A stretch of DNA of 64,000 nt, from assembly GCF_004328665.1 (NCBI RefSeq), contig NZ_CP019770.1:1798001-1862000 (forward strand), written 5' to 3'. The position numbers and the translations under genes were made by a program. The stretch comes from Pseudoalteromonas sp. DL-6. GTDB taxonomy: Bacteria; Pseudomonadota; Gammaproteobacteria; Enterobacterales; Alteromonadaceae. The notes under the pieces are model-generated. The model was given only the letters and a program-made list of their open reading frames with translations. It made no database searches and had not been told where the DNA came from. Shown one piece after another: positions 17,158 through 25,825 of this stretch. Numbering within the stretch: position 1 is the stretch's first letter; the number at the start of each line of letters is the position of its first letter.

Positions 17158-18105
17158 GTGCCTGATATTGTAGTGATGTTTTTTATTTTAGGATTAGCGG
17201 CGGGTATCCTTCGCTCTGATTTAGCTATACCCAAAGCTACATATGACACCCTCAGTTTGCTACTCATGCTTACCATAGGCCTAAAAGGTGGTATGGTCCT
17301 TCATGGCAATTTAAGCTGGCAATTACTGCCCGAAATGGCCTCGGTAATGTTACTTGGTGGGCTTATTCCACTGACTTTATACCCTATTTTAAAATACGTT
17401 GTTAGGCTAAGCGTAGCTAATAGCGCCAGCATTGCGGCTCACTATGGTTCGGTTAGTGCAGGTACATTTGCGGTAGCCTTAGCGTATGCAGAATCGGCTA
17501 AATTAGAAGTGGGCGCAGAAGTTACCTTGTATCTGGTGATGCTTGAATTACCCGCTATCATTGTGAGTTTACTGCTGTATCGTAAGCTCGACAAAGCACA
17601 CAGTGAAAACACTAACTTATCGTTAAAAGCGCTGTGGCACGAAACGCTCACCAATAAGAGTGTGATTTTGCTCGTTGGCGGTGTAATTATTGGTATGATG
17701 TATGGCACCCAGCAAGGTAGCCAAGTTACCAGCTTGCTCACCAATAGCTTTAAAGTGGTACTGGCATTGTTTTTGCTAGAAATGGGCTTAGTAGCTGCAC
17801 AAACGCTTCGCCCTTTCCCTTGGCAACAATGGAAATTGGCTGCTTTTGCCATTATTACACCATTATTTTTAGGCACCATTGGCGTTATTGTTGGCACCTG
17901 GCTTAATTTAGAATTAGGCTCGGTGGTTATACTGGGCAGCTTAGTGGCGAGTGCCTCTTACATTGCCGCACCTGCTGCTATAAAAGCCGCTATTCCCAAA
18001 GCGGACATTGGTCTTGCCATGCTTAGCTCGTTAGGTGTCACCTTTCCATTTAATGTTATTGTGGGAATTGGTTTGTATCACCAACTCGCCGTAGCCATAA
18101 GTTAA
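17158..18105 (+). CDS. SbtA-family sodium-dependent bicarbonate permease
   Basis: This 315-residue integral membrane protein starts with GTG behind the RBS GAGGAG. It has about ten helices arranged as two halves. LGLAAGILRSDLAIPKATYD near the N-terminus, AHYGSVSAGTFAVALAY near 97 and GSLVASASYIAAPAAIKAA near 260 match SbtA (DUF897). SbtA was defined in cyanobacteria as a Na+/HCO3- symporter. In a heterotroph the bicarbonate would feed carboxylases, but transport of another anion is possible. The divergent LysR gene resembles the arrangement of carbon-responsive regulators. A terminator follows at 18166. Confidence 0.88.
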   Translation: MPDIVVMFFILGLAAGILRSDLAIPKATYDTLSLLLMLTIGLKGGMVLHGNLSWQLLPEMASVMLLGGLIPLTLYPILKYVVRLSVANSASIAAHYGSVSAGTFAVALAYAESAKLEVGAEVTLYLVMLELPAIIVSLLLYRKLDKAHSENTNLSLKALWHETLTNKSVILLVGGVIIGMMYGTQQGSQVTSLLTNSFKVVLALFLLEMGLVAAQTLRPFPWQQWKLAAFAIITPLFLGTIGVIVGTWLNLELGSVVILGSLVASASYIAAPAAIKAAIPKADIGLAMLSSLGVTFPFNVIVGIGLYHQLAVAIS

Positions 18106-18469
18106 ATAATATAAACTCTGGATAATAAATCTCTTATCTAGAGCTCAGGTTAAATAGTCTTTATCAAAAAAGCCCAAAGTGGGCTTTTTTGGTTTTACAA
18201 GCAGTGTTATTTAATTTAAAACAAGGCTTAAAAATATAACAATTTTAAAACAATAAAGCTAACTTACTTCTACAAAAAAATAGCATGTAAGCGTTTAATT
18301 TACGTAAAAAAACATTTTAAATACTATTTTCATTTAGCAATTAAAAATCTCTTTACTTCGTTGTCAAACCAGCCTACATTCGCCGCAAAATTAACCTGCT
18401 TAAAATAATTGCTTTATCTATCCCCCTAAAGTCAGTAATTATTTAACCCCCTTTTATCGGAACAATCTA
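18106..18469. other. intergenic region with hairpin remnant and terminator
   Basis: This 364-bp gap holds an imperfect palindrome at 18114-18151 (AACTCTGGATAATAAATCTC, then TTATCTAGAGCTCAGGTT) that resembles the two ends of the element at 57981-58177 joined together. A terminator lies at 18166-18190. The remaining AT-rich 280 bp presumably hold the promoter of the MFS gene; I see no further feature. Confidence 0.5.
18166..18190 (+). terminator. terminator after the SbtA-type gene
   Basis: Perfect AAAAAAGCCC / GGGCTTTTTT stem with a 5-nt loop and T-run. Confidence 0.88.
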
Positions 18470-19639
18470 ATGGTGGAACTTGCCGCTGATAGTAAATCAA
18501 ATAACCCCTTAGCGCCGGTTATTGGCTTATCGTTTTTTGCTATTGCGTCGGGCTTTTTAATGAGCCTGATCCCGTTATCACTTAATGCATTTAACTTAAA
18601 TATTGATTTAGCTCCATGGCTTGCCAGTGTGTTTTATTTGGGCTTACTGATTGGTGCTTTATGTATAGAGCGCGTAGTGGTAAAAATCGGTCATAGGTTG
18701 GCTTTTATCGGGTTTTTAGCCTTACTAATTGTTAGTGTTATTGCCCAGTTGATCAGCCCAACTGCCACTATGTGGTTAGTCGCGCGATTTGTGGCTGGCA
18801 TGGCAGTAGCTGGCGTATTTGTGGTGGTAGAGTCGTGGTTGTTAATGGCCAACACCGCAAAAGCGCGAGCAAAGCGCTTGGGGTTATATATGACCTCCCT
18901 ATACGGTGGCAGTGCCGTAGGGCAACTTGCTATTAAACCATTAGGAACGACAGATGCCGTGCCCTATTTATTTGTTATTGCTTTGTTAGCTGTTGCGATT
19001 TTAGCGCCGCTATTAATTACCCAAGGGCAACCTAATACGCAAAATTTACAAAAACTACCCCTTAAAGAGCTTAAAACCCTGAGCCGCCCCGCTATTTTAG
19101 GCTGTTTAGTGTCGGGATTATTACTTGGGCCTATTTACGGCTTACTGCCTATGTATATTGCGGCGCAATCAGAGCAGGCACACTATACTGGGTTACTTAT
19201 GGCGGTGATTATATTAGGTGGCATGTTAGTTCAGCCTTTAGTGAGCTATTTATCAACCCGCATTATTAAAAGCTTATTAATGGCGATTTTTTGCTTTATT
19301 GGCACCGCCAGTGTAGTGGGTATTTTACATACAAATAGCTTTGCAGCTTTAGTGAGTAGTTATTTTATACTGGGTGCATGCAGCTTTGCACTTTACCCTA
19401 TTGCTATTACGTTGGCGTGCGACTCACTGCCTATGGCAAAAATAGTCTCAGCCACCGAAATAATGCTATTAAGTTACAGTGTGGGCTCGGTTCTTGGGCC
19501 GCTTATGGCCACCCACTTTTCAGATAAAAGCCATGGTGTGCTTATTTACTTAGGTGGCTGTTTAATTACTACCTGTATTTACATGCTTATAAAAAGTATG
19601 AAAAAAATACCCACAGGTAACACTCCGGTTGCTGGCTAG
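18470..19639 (+). CDS. MFS transporter, YcaD-like
   Basis: The 389-residue protein has twelve predicted helices. GLLIGALCIERVVVKIGHRL gives the loop 2-3 region of major facilitator proteins, followed by ARFVAGMAVAGVFVVVESWL and TAKARAKRLGLYMTSLYGGS, which are typical of the YcaD/YfkF subgroup. The substrate is unknown; such proteins are often annotated as drug or sugar exporters. The gene stands alone and converges on helD with a shared hairpin between them. Confidence 0.88.
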   Translation: MVELAADSKSNNPLAPVIGLSFFAIASGFLMSLIPLSLNAFNLNIDLAPWLASVFYLGLLIGALCIERVVVKIGHRLAFIGFLALLIVSVIAQLISPTATMWLVARFVAGMAVAGVFVVVESWLLMANTAKARAKRLGLYMTSLYGGSAVGQLAIKPLGTTDAVPYLFVIALLAVAILAPLLITQGQPNTQNLQKLPLKELKTLSRPAILGCLVSGLLLGPIYGLLPMYIAAQSEQAHYTGLLMAVIILGGMLVQPLVSYLSTRIIKSLLMAIFCFIGTASVVGILHTNSFAALVSSYFILGACSFALYPIAITLACDSLPMAKIVSATEIMLLSYSVGSVLGPLMATHFSDKSHGVLIYLGGCLITTCIYMLIKSMKKIPTGNTPVAG

Positions 19640-19652
19640 CTAATACTAAAAG

Positions 19653-19682
19653 CCGCTTAATGCTGGTTAAGGTATTAAGCGG
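19653..19682. terminator. bidirectional hairpin between MFS gene and helD
   Basis: CCGCTTAAT / ATTAAGCGG 9-bp stem with a 12-nt loop; the distal arm covers the helD stop codon. Confidence 0.65.
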
Positions 19683-21816
19683 TTTGCACTTGAGTAATCG
19701 CTTTAGCGACTGCTTTATTTTTTAACTCAAGTACTTCAATTTTATGCTCGTTTATGAGTTCATCAACAAAGCTGCTGCGGTTACTATCATCAGTTATTAT
19801 GTACACTTTATGTTTAGCGCGAGTCAGCGCTACATAAAATAAGCGACGCTCTTCGCTGTGTGCGAAATTATCTTTAGCAGGTAATAATGCCTTTAAAATT
19901 TGAGACGTTGGCTTAGTGCTTGGAAATCCAAACGCCCCGCCATTCATTGCTAATATAATGACATAATCGGCTTCTTTTCCTTTTGAGCCATGAAACGTAT
20001 CACACTCAATATGCAGTGCTGAAAATTCTTGCTGTAAAGCATTTATATCGGCCTGTAAGGGTAACTGAAAGCGAAACCGTGCAAGTAAATACACCGTGGC
20101 AGGCTTGCCAGAATTGGCCTTAATCCCCTTTAGTAAATACTTAATTGCGCCATTGTTTAGCTCCGCTATTTTTTGGTTTTTAGCTGAGCCATTATTTAGC
20201 GTTTTGAGCACGCTAACAGCTGGCTTACTCACCTTTGCAACTGAGCGAATATCTTTAGCTAACTGCGCAGGGTTTTTCATAATAAAACCTGCGGCAACCT
20301 CACCAATTTTATTATTAAACCGAAAAGTCTTATCTAAGAGGGTTTGTGTTGTAAAACCAAAATGTGCGGCAAACTCGGTGGTAAGTCGCATATCTGCGCC
20401 ACTAAAACGGTAAATAGCTTGCCAATCGTCTCCTACTGCAAACAGTGAACTATTCGATTTATTATCGCGCAGCGCTTTTACAAGTGTAGCTCGCAGCGGC
20501 GATATATCTTGAAATTCATCCACCATGATATAACGCCAAGGCGATGTAAATTTTTTTGTGTTTACATAATCGAGGGCTTTAATGATCATGTCGTCGAAGT
20601 CTATTTCGCCTTGTGTGCGTAAATAATGGTTGTAGTTGGCTAACAATGGCTTTAATAATTTCCACGCTTGCTGTATCTGCTTTGAATCGCTCTCAAGTGT
20701 TATATTTGCGGTTTTATACACGCTGATTAATTGGCTAAATAAAGTCGCTAACTTGGTTAAATGACCACTGGCTTTTATCTCTTTTAAAAGCGCTATATGG
20801 TTAGGCTTTGCAGCACTAAATTTTAAATCGCTTTTAACGGCATAAAGAGTGTTATTAATGTAATTTACCAATGCTTTAGCATACTGTGGTTTGGCATTGG
20901 CTAGCGATTCAAAACACCCTTCAACCCACTTTATTTTAGCTTTTTCGTTTTCAGCAAGTTTAGATATTTTAGGTGGCTTGCCCTCAACCTCGCTAATAAT
21001 AGTTAAACCCACACTATGAAACGTGGCGGCTTTAATAGACTCTGTACCTAATTTCAGTTTAATTCTTTCGTCCATTTCGCAAGCGGCTTGCTTACCATAG
21101 GCGAGTAATAAAATATCGTTGTAATTAGCCTGTTTACTGTTAACCAAATAGCCCGCTCGAGCCACTAACACACTGGTTTTTCCTGTACCTGCCCCTGCCA
21201 GCACTAAGTTATTGTCGTCATCTATTATGCAAGCTCGGCGTTGTTGCTCAGTGAGTGGATTTTTTTCAACGCCATTAAAAAAATCGTGGTAGCGCTTTAA
21301 TTGTGACTGTGTGTATTTATGCTGAAAAAAACGCGTGAGTGAATCGCTCCACTGGCTGTATTGCTCAAGCAATTTTATTTGTGTGCTGACTGGTGCTAAA
21401 ACATCACTGCTTTTTATCCAAGGTAGCCAGCGTTTATATTGCTCATCTACCTGTTTTTTTATATAAGCCACATATGATTGGCGCAAAAACTGAGTATGAG
21501 CAAATTGGTTTATTTCACTCAACACCTCATTAAGCACAGCAATATTGCTTTTAACCCACAGCATATCGGTATGCGCTTTAAATACCCTATTACTGCCATA
21601 GGCCCTCATCCAAATACGATACTGCTTAGACTCGGTATTCAAGCGCAGTGTTTGCCCAAGCACACCGTATTCATAGCGAATGGGCGACGTTAAATCACGC
21701 CAACTCAGTGTGGTTGTTTGTGTTTTGTTGCTGAGCACTAAACCTTGTGGGTTTATGTCTAAAAAGCGATGCGCAGTAAAAATGCGGCCAAATACACTAG
21801 GCTGAATAGAATTCAT
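19675..21816 (-). CDS. helD: DNA helicase IV-like UvrD/Rep superfamily helicase
   Basis: This 713-residue protein has an N-terminal non-helicase domain (about 1-180) like that of E. coli HelD. The helicase core starts at NPLTEQQRRACI (Q motif), then AGAGTGKT (Walker A, 207-214), a Walker B motif MVDEFQDISP near 435, GDDWQAIYRFSGAD near 465, and the C-terminal LFYVALTRAKHKVYI. It is expected to be a 3'-5' DNA helicase with roles in recombination and repair. HelD proteins of this size (E. coli 684) fit; an insertion in the 2A/1B region explains the extra length. Confidence 0.9.
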   Translation of the reverse strand: MNSIQPSVFGRIFTAHRFLDINPQGLVLSNKTQTTTLSWRDLTSPIRYEYGVLGQTLRLNTESKQYRIWMRAYGSNRVFKAHTDMLWVKSNIAVLNEVLSEINQFAHTQFLRQSYVAYIKKQVDEQYKRWLPWIKSSDVLAPVSTQIKLLEQYSQWSDSLTRFFQHKYTQSQLKRYHDFFNGVEKNPLTEQQRRACIIDDDNNLVLAGAGTGKTSVLVARAGYLVNSKQANYNDILLLAYGKQAACEMDERIKLKLGTESIKAATFHSVGLTIISEVEGKPPKISKLAENEKAKIKWVEGCFESLANAKPQYAKALVNYINNTLYAVKSDLKFSAAKPNHIALLKEIKASGHLTKLATLFSQLISVYKTANITLESDSKQIQQAWKLLKPLLANYNHYLRTQGEIDFDDMIIKALDYVNTKKFTSPWRYIMVDEFQDISPLRATLVKALRDNKSNSSLFAVGDDWQAIYRFSGADMRLTTEFAAHFGFTTQTLLDKTFRFNNKIGEVAAGFIMKNPAQLAKDIRSVAKVSKPAVSVLKTLNNGSAKNQKIAELNNGAIKYLLKGIKANSGKPATVYLLARFRFQLPLQADINALQQEFSALHIECDTFHGSKGKEADYVIILAMNGGAFGFPSTKPTSQILKALLPAKDNFAHSEERRLFYVALTRAKHKVYIITDDSNRSSFVDELINEHKIEVLELKNKAVAKAITQVQTA

Positions 21817-21900
21817 TTACGGCAGAATTCCTTTATAAAAATGAACCAATTAGCCGTATTTTAAGGGAATAGTGTATGTAAGTGTAATAAATATAAAGAT

Positions 21901-21934
21901 AAATAATGATGCAGTAGCTGCTGCATCATTATTT
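21901..21934 (-). terminator. terminator of the pirin-yqjG-doxX operon
   Basis: AAATAATGATGCAG / CTGCATCATTATTT, a perfect 14-bp stem with a 6-nt loop, 46 bp past the pirin stop on the minus strand. Confidence 0.7.
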
Positions 21935-21979
21935 GAGTTTTAATTAGGCTTAATAATTAACAAGCCGCTTTATTAAGGC

Positions 21980-22687
21980 CTAATTTTTCGTATCAATAAT
22001 AATCAGTTCACATTCAGTAGTTGCTGTTAAGGTGATGTTTTTAACCTTTGTAACTTCTGCGCCATCACCTTCGTTCATATTAATTGAGGCTGACTCATCA
22101 TTAATAATAAACTCCCCTGCCGATGCCAATACGTAGGCTTGATAATCAATCGGCTGTGTTATTGACGTGCCTTTTGCCAGCTTTCCACCGTAAATACGCG
22201 TCTGCTGATTAATAAACAGTGCACTATCGGCATCTTTTGGATAACCCGAAACCAGTAAGCTAAGGGTGCTTGCCGCTTGTGTAGGAAACTTCTTGCTTTC
22301 CCAGCGAGGCTCAACATTATGTTGATTACTCTGAATCCAAATTTGATAAAACGTAAGTGGTTCATCTGTTAGGTTATATTCTGAGTGGGTAATGCCGGTG
22401 CCTGCACTCATTACCTGCACCTCACCTTGCTCGGTGATCCCTTTGTTGCCCATACTATCTTGATGAGTAATGGCACCACTGCGGATAAAACTAATAATTT
22501 CCATATTTCTGTGCGGGTGCGCACCAAACCCCATACCTGGGGCTACCCAGTCATCATTAACTACACGTAAAGTGCCAAATCCCATACGCGCAGAATTATA
22601 GTAATTCGCAAAACTAAAGTGGTGCTTTGACTTAAGCCAACCATGATCAGCATGGCCTAAGCTATTTTTTGGGTAATGAGTAAGCAT
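21980..22687 (-). CDS. pirin family protein (YhaK/YhhW-like bicupin)
   Basis: The 235-residue cupin has the metal ligands of the YhhW type: H57 and H59 in GAHPHRNME, H101 and E103 in GITHSEYN. E. coli YhhW has quercetinase activity in vitro. E. coli YhaK is a redox-sensitive relative. The gene is the last of an operon with the YqjG-like and DoxX genes, 30 bp behind the former. In E. coli the corresponding yhaK is controlled by LysR regulator YhaJ, matching the LysR gene at 24324. Confidence 0.92.
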   Translation of the reverse strand: MLTHYPKNSLGHADHGWLKSKHHFSFANYYNSARMGFGTLRVVNDDWVAPGMGFGAHPHRNMEIISFIRSGAITHQDSMGNKGITEQGEVQVMSAGTGITHSEYNLTDEPLTFYQIWIQSNQHNVEPRWESKKFPTQAASTLSLLVSGYPKDADSALFINQQTRIYGGKLAKGTSITQPIDYQAYVLASAGEFIINDESASINMNEGDGAEVTKVKNITLTATTECELIIIDTKN

Positions 22688-22717
22688 ATTTTTTCCTATA
22701 CGTTATTTCTGCGTCAT

Positions 22718-23668
22718 TTAATACTGACGCTCACGATCATGGGCGGCATCAAAGGTGTGTTTAGCACCTAAAGGCACAATTTGCGTCGGGTTAATGGTTA
22801 CATGACTTACGTAGTAATGAATTTTTGTGTACTCTAAATCGACCGTTTCCTTTACTCCAGGTACTTGGTAAAGCTCATTAATGTAGTTACTAAGATGATG
22901 AAACTCGCTTAATTTTTCTCGATTACACTTAAAGTGCCCGTGATACACCGCATCAAAGCGAATAAGTGTGGTAAATAATCGCCAATCGGCTTCAGTGAGA
23001 GTGTCGCCTACTAAATAACGCTGTTTTGCTAATCGTGCTTCTAACCAATCTAAGCTATCAAACAAGGCAATATAAGCTTCGTTATACGCTTCTTGAGTTG
23101 TAGCAAAACCGGCTTTATACACCCCATTATTAATGGTGTTATAAACACGGGTATTCACTATTTCTATTTCTTCACGTAGCGCATCTGGATAATAATCGTC
23201 GGTGTTACCTGTAAGCCCATTAAACGCGCTATTAAACATGCGAATTATTTCTATTGATTCGTTGTTTACAATAGTCTGCGTTTTTTTATCCCATAAAATA
23301 GGCACGGTAACACGCCCTTCATAGCTAGGGTCGGCTTTTAAATACAATTGGTAAGCGTAATCTAAGTTATAAAGTGGATCGCCCTGCTCGCCAAATTCCC
23401 AGCCGTTTTCCATCATGGGAGCTTCAACAATGCTCATAGAAATAATGTCTTCGAGCTGCTTTAATTTACGAAAAATAATGGTGCGGTGCGCCCAAGGACA
23501 AGCCAACGACACATATAAATGATAACGACCCGCTTCTGGTTTAAATTTACTGTTTTGCGCTGATGAAATCGTATCTCTAAAGCGGCTATCTTGGCGTACA
23601 AATTTACCGTCGCTTTTATCGGTGTCGTACCATTTATCGACCCATTCACCGTTAACAAGTAATCCCAT
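22718..23668 (-). CDS. yqjG: glutathionyl-hydroquinone reductase
   Basis: The 316-residue member of the Xi-class glutathione transferases has the YqjG beginning (GEWVDKWYDTDKSDGKF and R residues) and the active-site CPWAH motif with Cys57. The C-terminal all-helical domain includes VNTRVYNTINNGVYKAGFAT and DWRLFTTLIRFDAVYHGHFK, the hallmark of this class. It reduces glutathionyl-hydroquinones with GSH to recover hydroquinone and so helps against quinone stress. It sits between doxX and pirin genes. Confidence 0.95.
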   Translation of the reverse strand: MGLLVNGEWVDKWYDTDKSDGKFVRQDSRFRDTISSAQNSKFKPEAGRYHLYVSLACPWAHRTIIFRKLKQLEDIISMSIVEAPMMENGWEFGEQGDPLYNLDYAYQLYLKADPSYEGRVTVPILWDKKTQTIVNNESIEIIRMFNSAFNGLTGNTDDYYPDALREEIEIVNTRVYNTINNGVYKAGFATTQEAYNEAYIALFDSLDWLEARLAKQRYLVGDTLTEADWRLFTTLIRFDAVYHGHFKCNREKLSEFHHLSNYINELYQVPGVKETVDLEYTKIHYYVSHVTINPTQIVPLGAKHTFDAAHDRERQY

Positions 23669-23749
23669 GTCCGTCTCCTTAGTTTATAGAATGTGCCAAC
23701 CTTACGCAGATTGGCAGCTTAAAGTTTAATCACTTATGTGATCCGCTTA

Positions 23750-24199
23750 TTAATTTAATTTGTTATGAATTTTTCCATCAACAGATAGCTTTCCAGCTCC
23801 TTGGATCAGTAGAGCTAGGGTAATGGCTAAAAGCGATAACGCAAATTCATAACCGTTATTGCTCATAAATAAACCGTTATCTATGTGCGTGGTAAAAATA
23901 GCAACCACCATAGTGATAGCCAGTACAAAACTCGCAGGACGCACCAGTAAACCAACGATGAGTAGTAATCCACCAAAAAATTCTGCGCCACCGGCCATTA
24001 ATGCCATTAAATAGCCCGGTGCTAAGCCAATCGATTCCATCCATTGCCCCGTGCCCTCTAATCCGTAGCCACCAAACCACGCAAACAATTTTTGAGCGCC
24101 ATGAGCACTAAACACTAACCCCGCAATGAGCCTTAATGGTAGTGTTGCAAAAGACTGTTCAGTTTTTGTGATGGCAGCTGTGATATTTTTAATCGTCAT
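23750..24199 (-). CDS. DoxX-family membrane protein (YqjF-like)
   Basis: The 149-residue protein has four hydrophobic helices. LPLRLIAGLVFSAHGAQKLF near 22 and GAEFFGGLLLIVGLLVRPAS near 70-90 are the DoxX signature. E. coli YqjF is a related inner-membrane protein strongly induced by nitrotoluene-derived quinones through YhaJ. It is the first gene of the doxX-yqjG-pirin operon and is divergent from the LysR gene. Confidence 0.92.
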   Translation of the reverse strand: MTIKNITAAITKTEQSFATLPLRLIAGLVFSAHGAQKLFAWFGGYGLEGTGQWMESIGLAPGYLMALMAGGAEFFGGLLLIVGLLVRPASFVLAITMVVAIFTTHIDNGLFMSNNGYEFALSLLAITLALLIQGAGKLSVDGKIHNKLN

Positions 24200-24286
24200 A
24201 GTTTTAACCTGTATTGTTCCAATTGAGTATGCAGCTATTGTATAAGTTGAATTAAAATTAAATAACTCCTATTATTTGCTCTATAT

Positions 24287-24303
24287 GTTCAAATATTTTG
24301 AAC
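24287..24303. promoter_or_regulatory. candidate operator between doxX operon and lysR
   Basis: GTTCAAATATTTTGAAC is a perfect 7-3-7 palindrome, 20 bp upstream of the lysR start and 88 bp upstream of doxX. Confidence 0.6.
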
Positions 24304-24323
24304 AGTTAATTTTGGGTATCATT

Positions 24324-25214
24324 ATGAATACACCCCCTATCAGCATAGAAGCTCTATTGGTATTAGACGCCATTGAGCATCGTGGCAGTTATGCAGCCGC
24401 CGCTGAGCAACTTAATAAAGTGCCCTCAGCCTTGTCGTATATTGTTAATAAACTTGAAGAGCAATTAAATGTAACTTTGTTTCAGCGTCAAGGTCGACGC
24501 GCGGTTTTAACCCCCGCAGGTAAACATTTACTGATCGAGGGGCGTAAAGTACTCAATGCTATAAATAATTTATCGGAGCAAACACAAACTATAGCTAATG
24601 GCTGGGAGCCTCGAATACGTATTGCTTATGACTCTATTTTTGAAATAAGTGACGTATTTAAAAACTTACAGTTATTTTTAAATGAGCATAAAAATATTGA
24701 GATAGATATTAAAGAAGAAGTACTTAATGGCACTTGGGAGGCTTTAATTGAGGATGACGTTGACTTAGTGATTGGCGCACCGGCCCCTGTACCTAATCAA
24801 AAGGGGATCAGAGCGGTAAAAATAGCCGATATTCAAAATGTTCTGGTGGTTCACCCTAGCCACCCGCTAGCGCAACTAAAAAGGCCTATTGAGCCCAGCG
24901 AACTTGGTCAATACACTACGGTTATAGTACATGATTCTGCAAAACAAAGTATTCCGTGGTCAGCTAATTTAATCGAAGGTAATCAACGTTTTTATGTAAG
25001 TTCTGTAAGCCAAAAGATAACCGCTATTTTATCCGCTATTGGCATTGGTTATTTACCTGCAAACCTTATTGCTGAACATGTAAAAGCTAACAAACTGCAT
25101 GTTGTGGAACTTACCGAACCACGCCCTATTCAAGACTTATACCTTGCATGGAAAATAACAAACAAAGGTAAAGGCTTAAAACAGCTGACCCAAATTATAC
25201 TAAATAATATTTAA
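24324..25214 (+). CDS. LysR-family regulator, YhaJ-like
   Basis: I start the gene at ATG 24324 (296 residues, MNTPPISIEALLVLDAIEHR); the frame is open from 24276 but those 16 codons would cover a palindrome likely to be an operator. The N-terminal HTH is SYAAAAEQLNKVPSALSYIVNK, as in YhaJ-type LysR proteins. The effector domain follows. Position divergent from doxX-yqjG-pirin agrees with E. coli YhaJ, which activates yqjF and yhaK in response to quinone-like degradation products. A strong terminator follows. Confidence 0.88.
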   Translation: MNTPPISIEALLVLDAIEHRGSYAAAAEQLNKVPSALSYIVNKLEEQLNVTLFQRQGRRAVLTPAGKHLLIEGRKVLNAINNLSEQTQTIANGWEPRIRIAYDSIFEISDVFKNLQLFLNEHKNIEIDIKEEVLNGTWEALIEDDVDLVIGAPAPVPNQKGIRAVKIADIQNVLVVHPSHPLAQLKRPIEPSELGQYTTVIVHDSAKQSIPWSANLIEGNQRFYVSSVSQKITAILSAIGIGYLPANLIAEHVKANKLHVVELTEPRPIQDLYLAWKITNKGKGLKQLTQIILNNI

Positions 25215-25227
25215 CCCTTAAAAACGC

Positions 25228-25258
25228 AAAAGCCCATGCTAAAACAGCATGGGCTTTT
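25228..25258. terminator. bidirectional terminator
   Basis: AAAAGCCCATGCT / AGCATGGGCTTTT stem (13 bp, 5-nt loop) between convergent lysR and the following minus-strand gene. Confidence 0.9.
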
Positions 25259-25275
25259 TGAATCAGTAATAAATA

Positions 25276-25686
25276 TTACAGTGCGAGGTCTTGCTTAGCG
25301 CGGGTTAAGTTGTGCGACACTAACTCGTTACCAGACATTTGTTGTGCTTCGTAAAAGTCTGATAATGCAGCCGTTTCGTTTTTAGCCATTAAACGTCCTA
25401 CACCACGGTTACTTAAAGCAAATGACGTAAGCTCACGTACTTTAAAGCGTGGGCCAGTGCTTTGTTGTAATAAAGTAATTGCTTTTGAGCAGATTGCTTC
25501 AGCTTGGCTGTAATTTTTTGATTTTACATTTAATGCGCAGTCGTTAAATGCAACTTCGAATTCTTGAGGGGCTGTTTTAGCCTCTTCAATAACCATTAAC
25601 TTGTAATCACTTTGATCAGCCATTACAGCAGCTGAGCAAGTTAATAAAGAGCCAAGAGCGATGGTTTTGATAAGTGAGCGTTTCAT
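25276..25686 (-). CDS. periplasmic TPR-like protein, function unknown
   Basis: The 136-residue protein has a signal peptide (MKRSLIKTIALGSLLTCSAA, cleavage near VMA-DQ). The mature part holds two Cys residues (FNDCALNVKS and AEAICSKAI) in a position to form a disulphide and two TPR-like helix pairs: YSQAEAICSKAITLL and KNETAALSDFYEAQQMSG. No known family comes to mind. It is a single gene; its start is supported by the signal peptide. Confidence 0.75.
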   Translation of the reverse strand: MKRSLIKTIALGSLLTCSAAVMADQSDYKLMVIEEAKTAPQEFEVAFNDCALNVKSKNYSQAEAICSKAITLLQQSTGPRFKVRELTSFALSNRGVGRLMAKNETAALSDFYEAQQMSGNELVSHNLTRAKQDLAL

Positions 25687-25825
25687 GATTAATTTCCTAT
25701 TTGGTTAGTCGTGCTTGTTGCCGACAACTGAACTTTAGAGTTTTTACTTCATTTCGACAAACGATTAAAAACAAACCAATAAGTGAAAAAAACTAACCTA
25801 TAGACTTTACCCTGATAAAAAGCGT

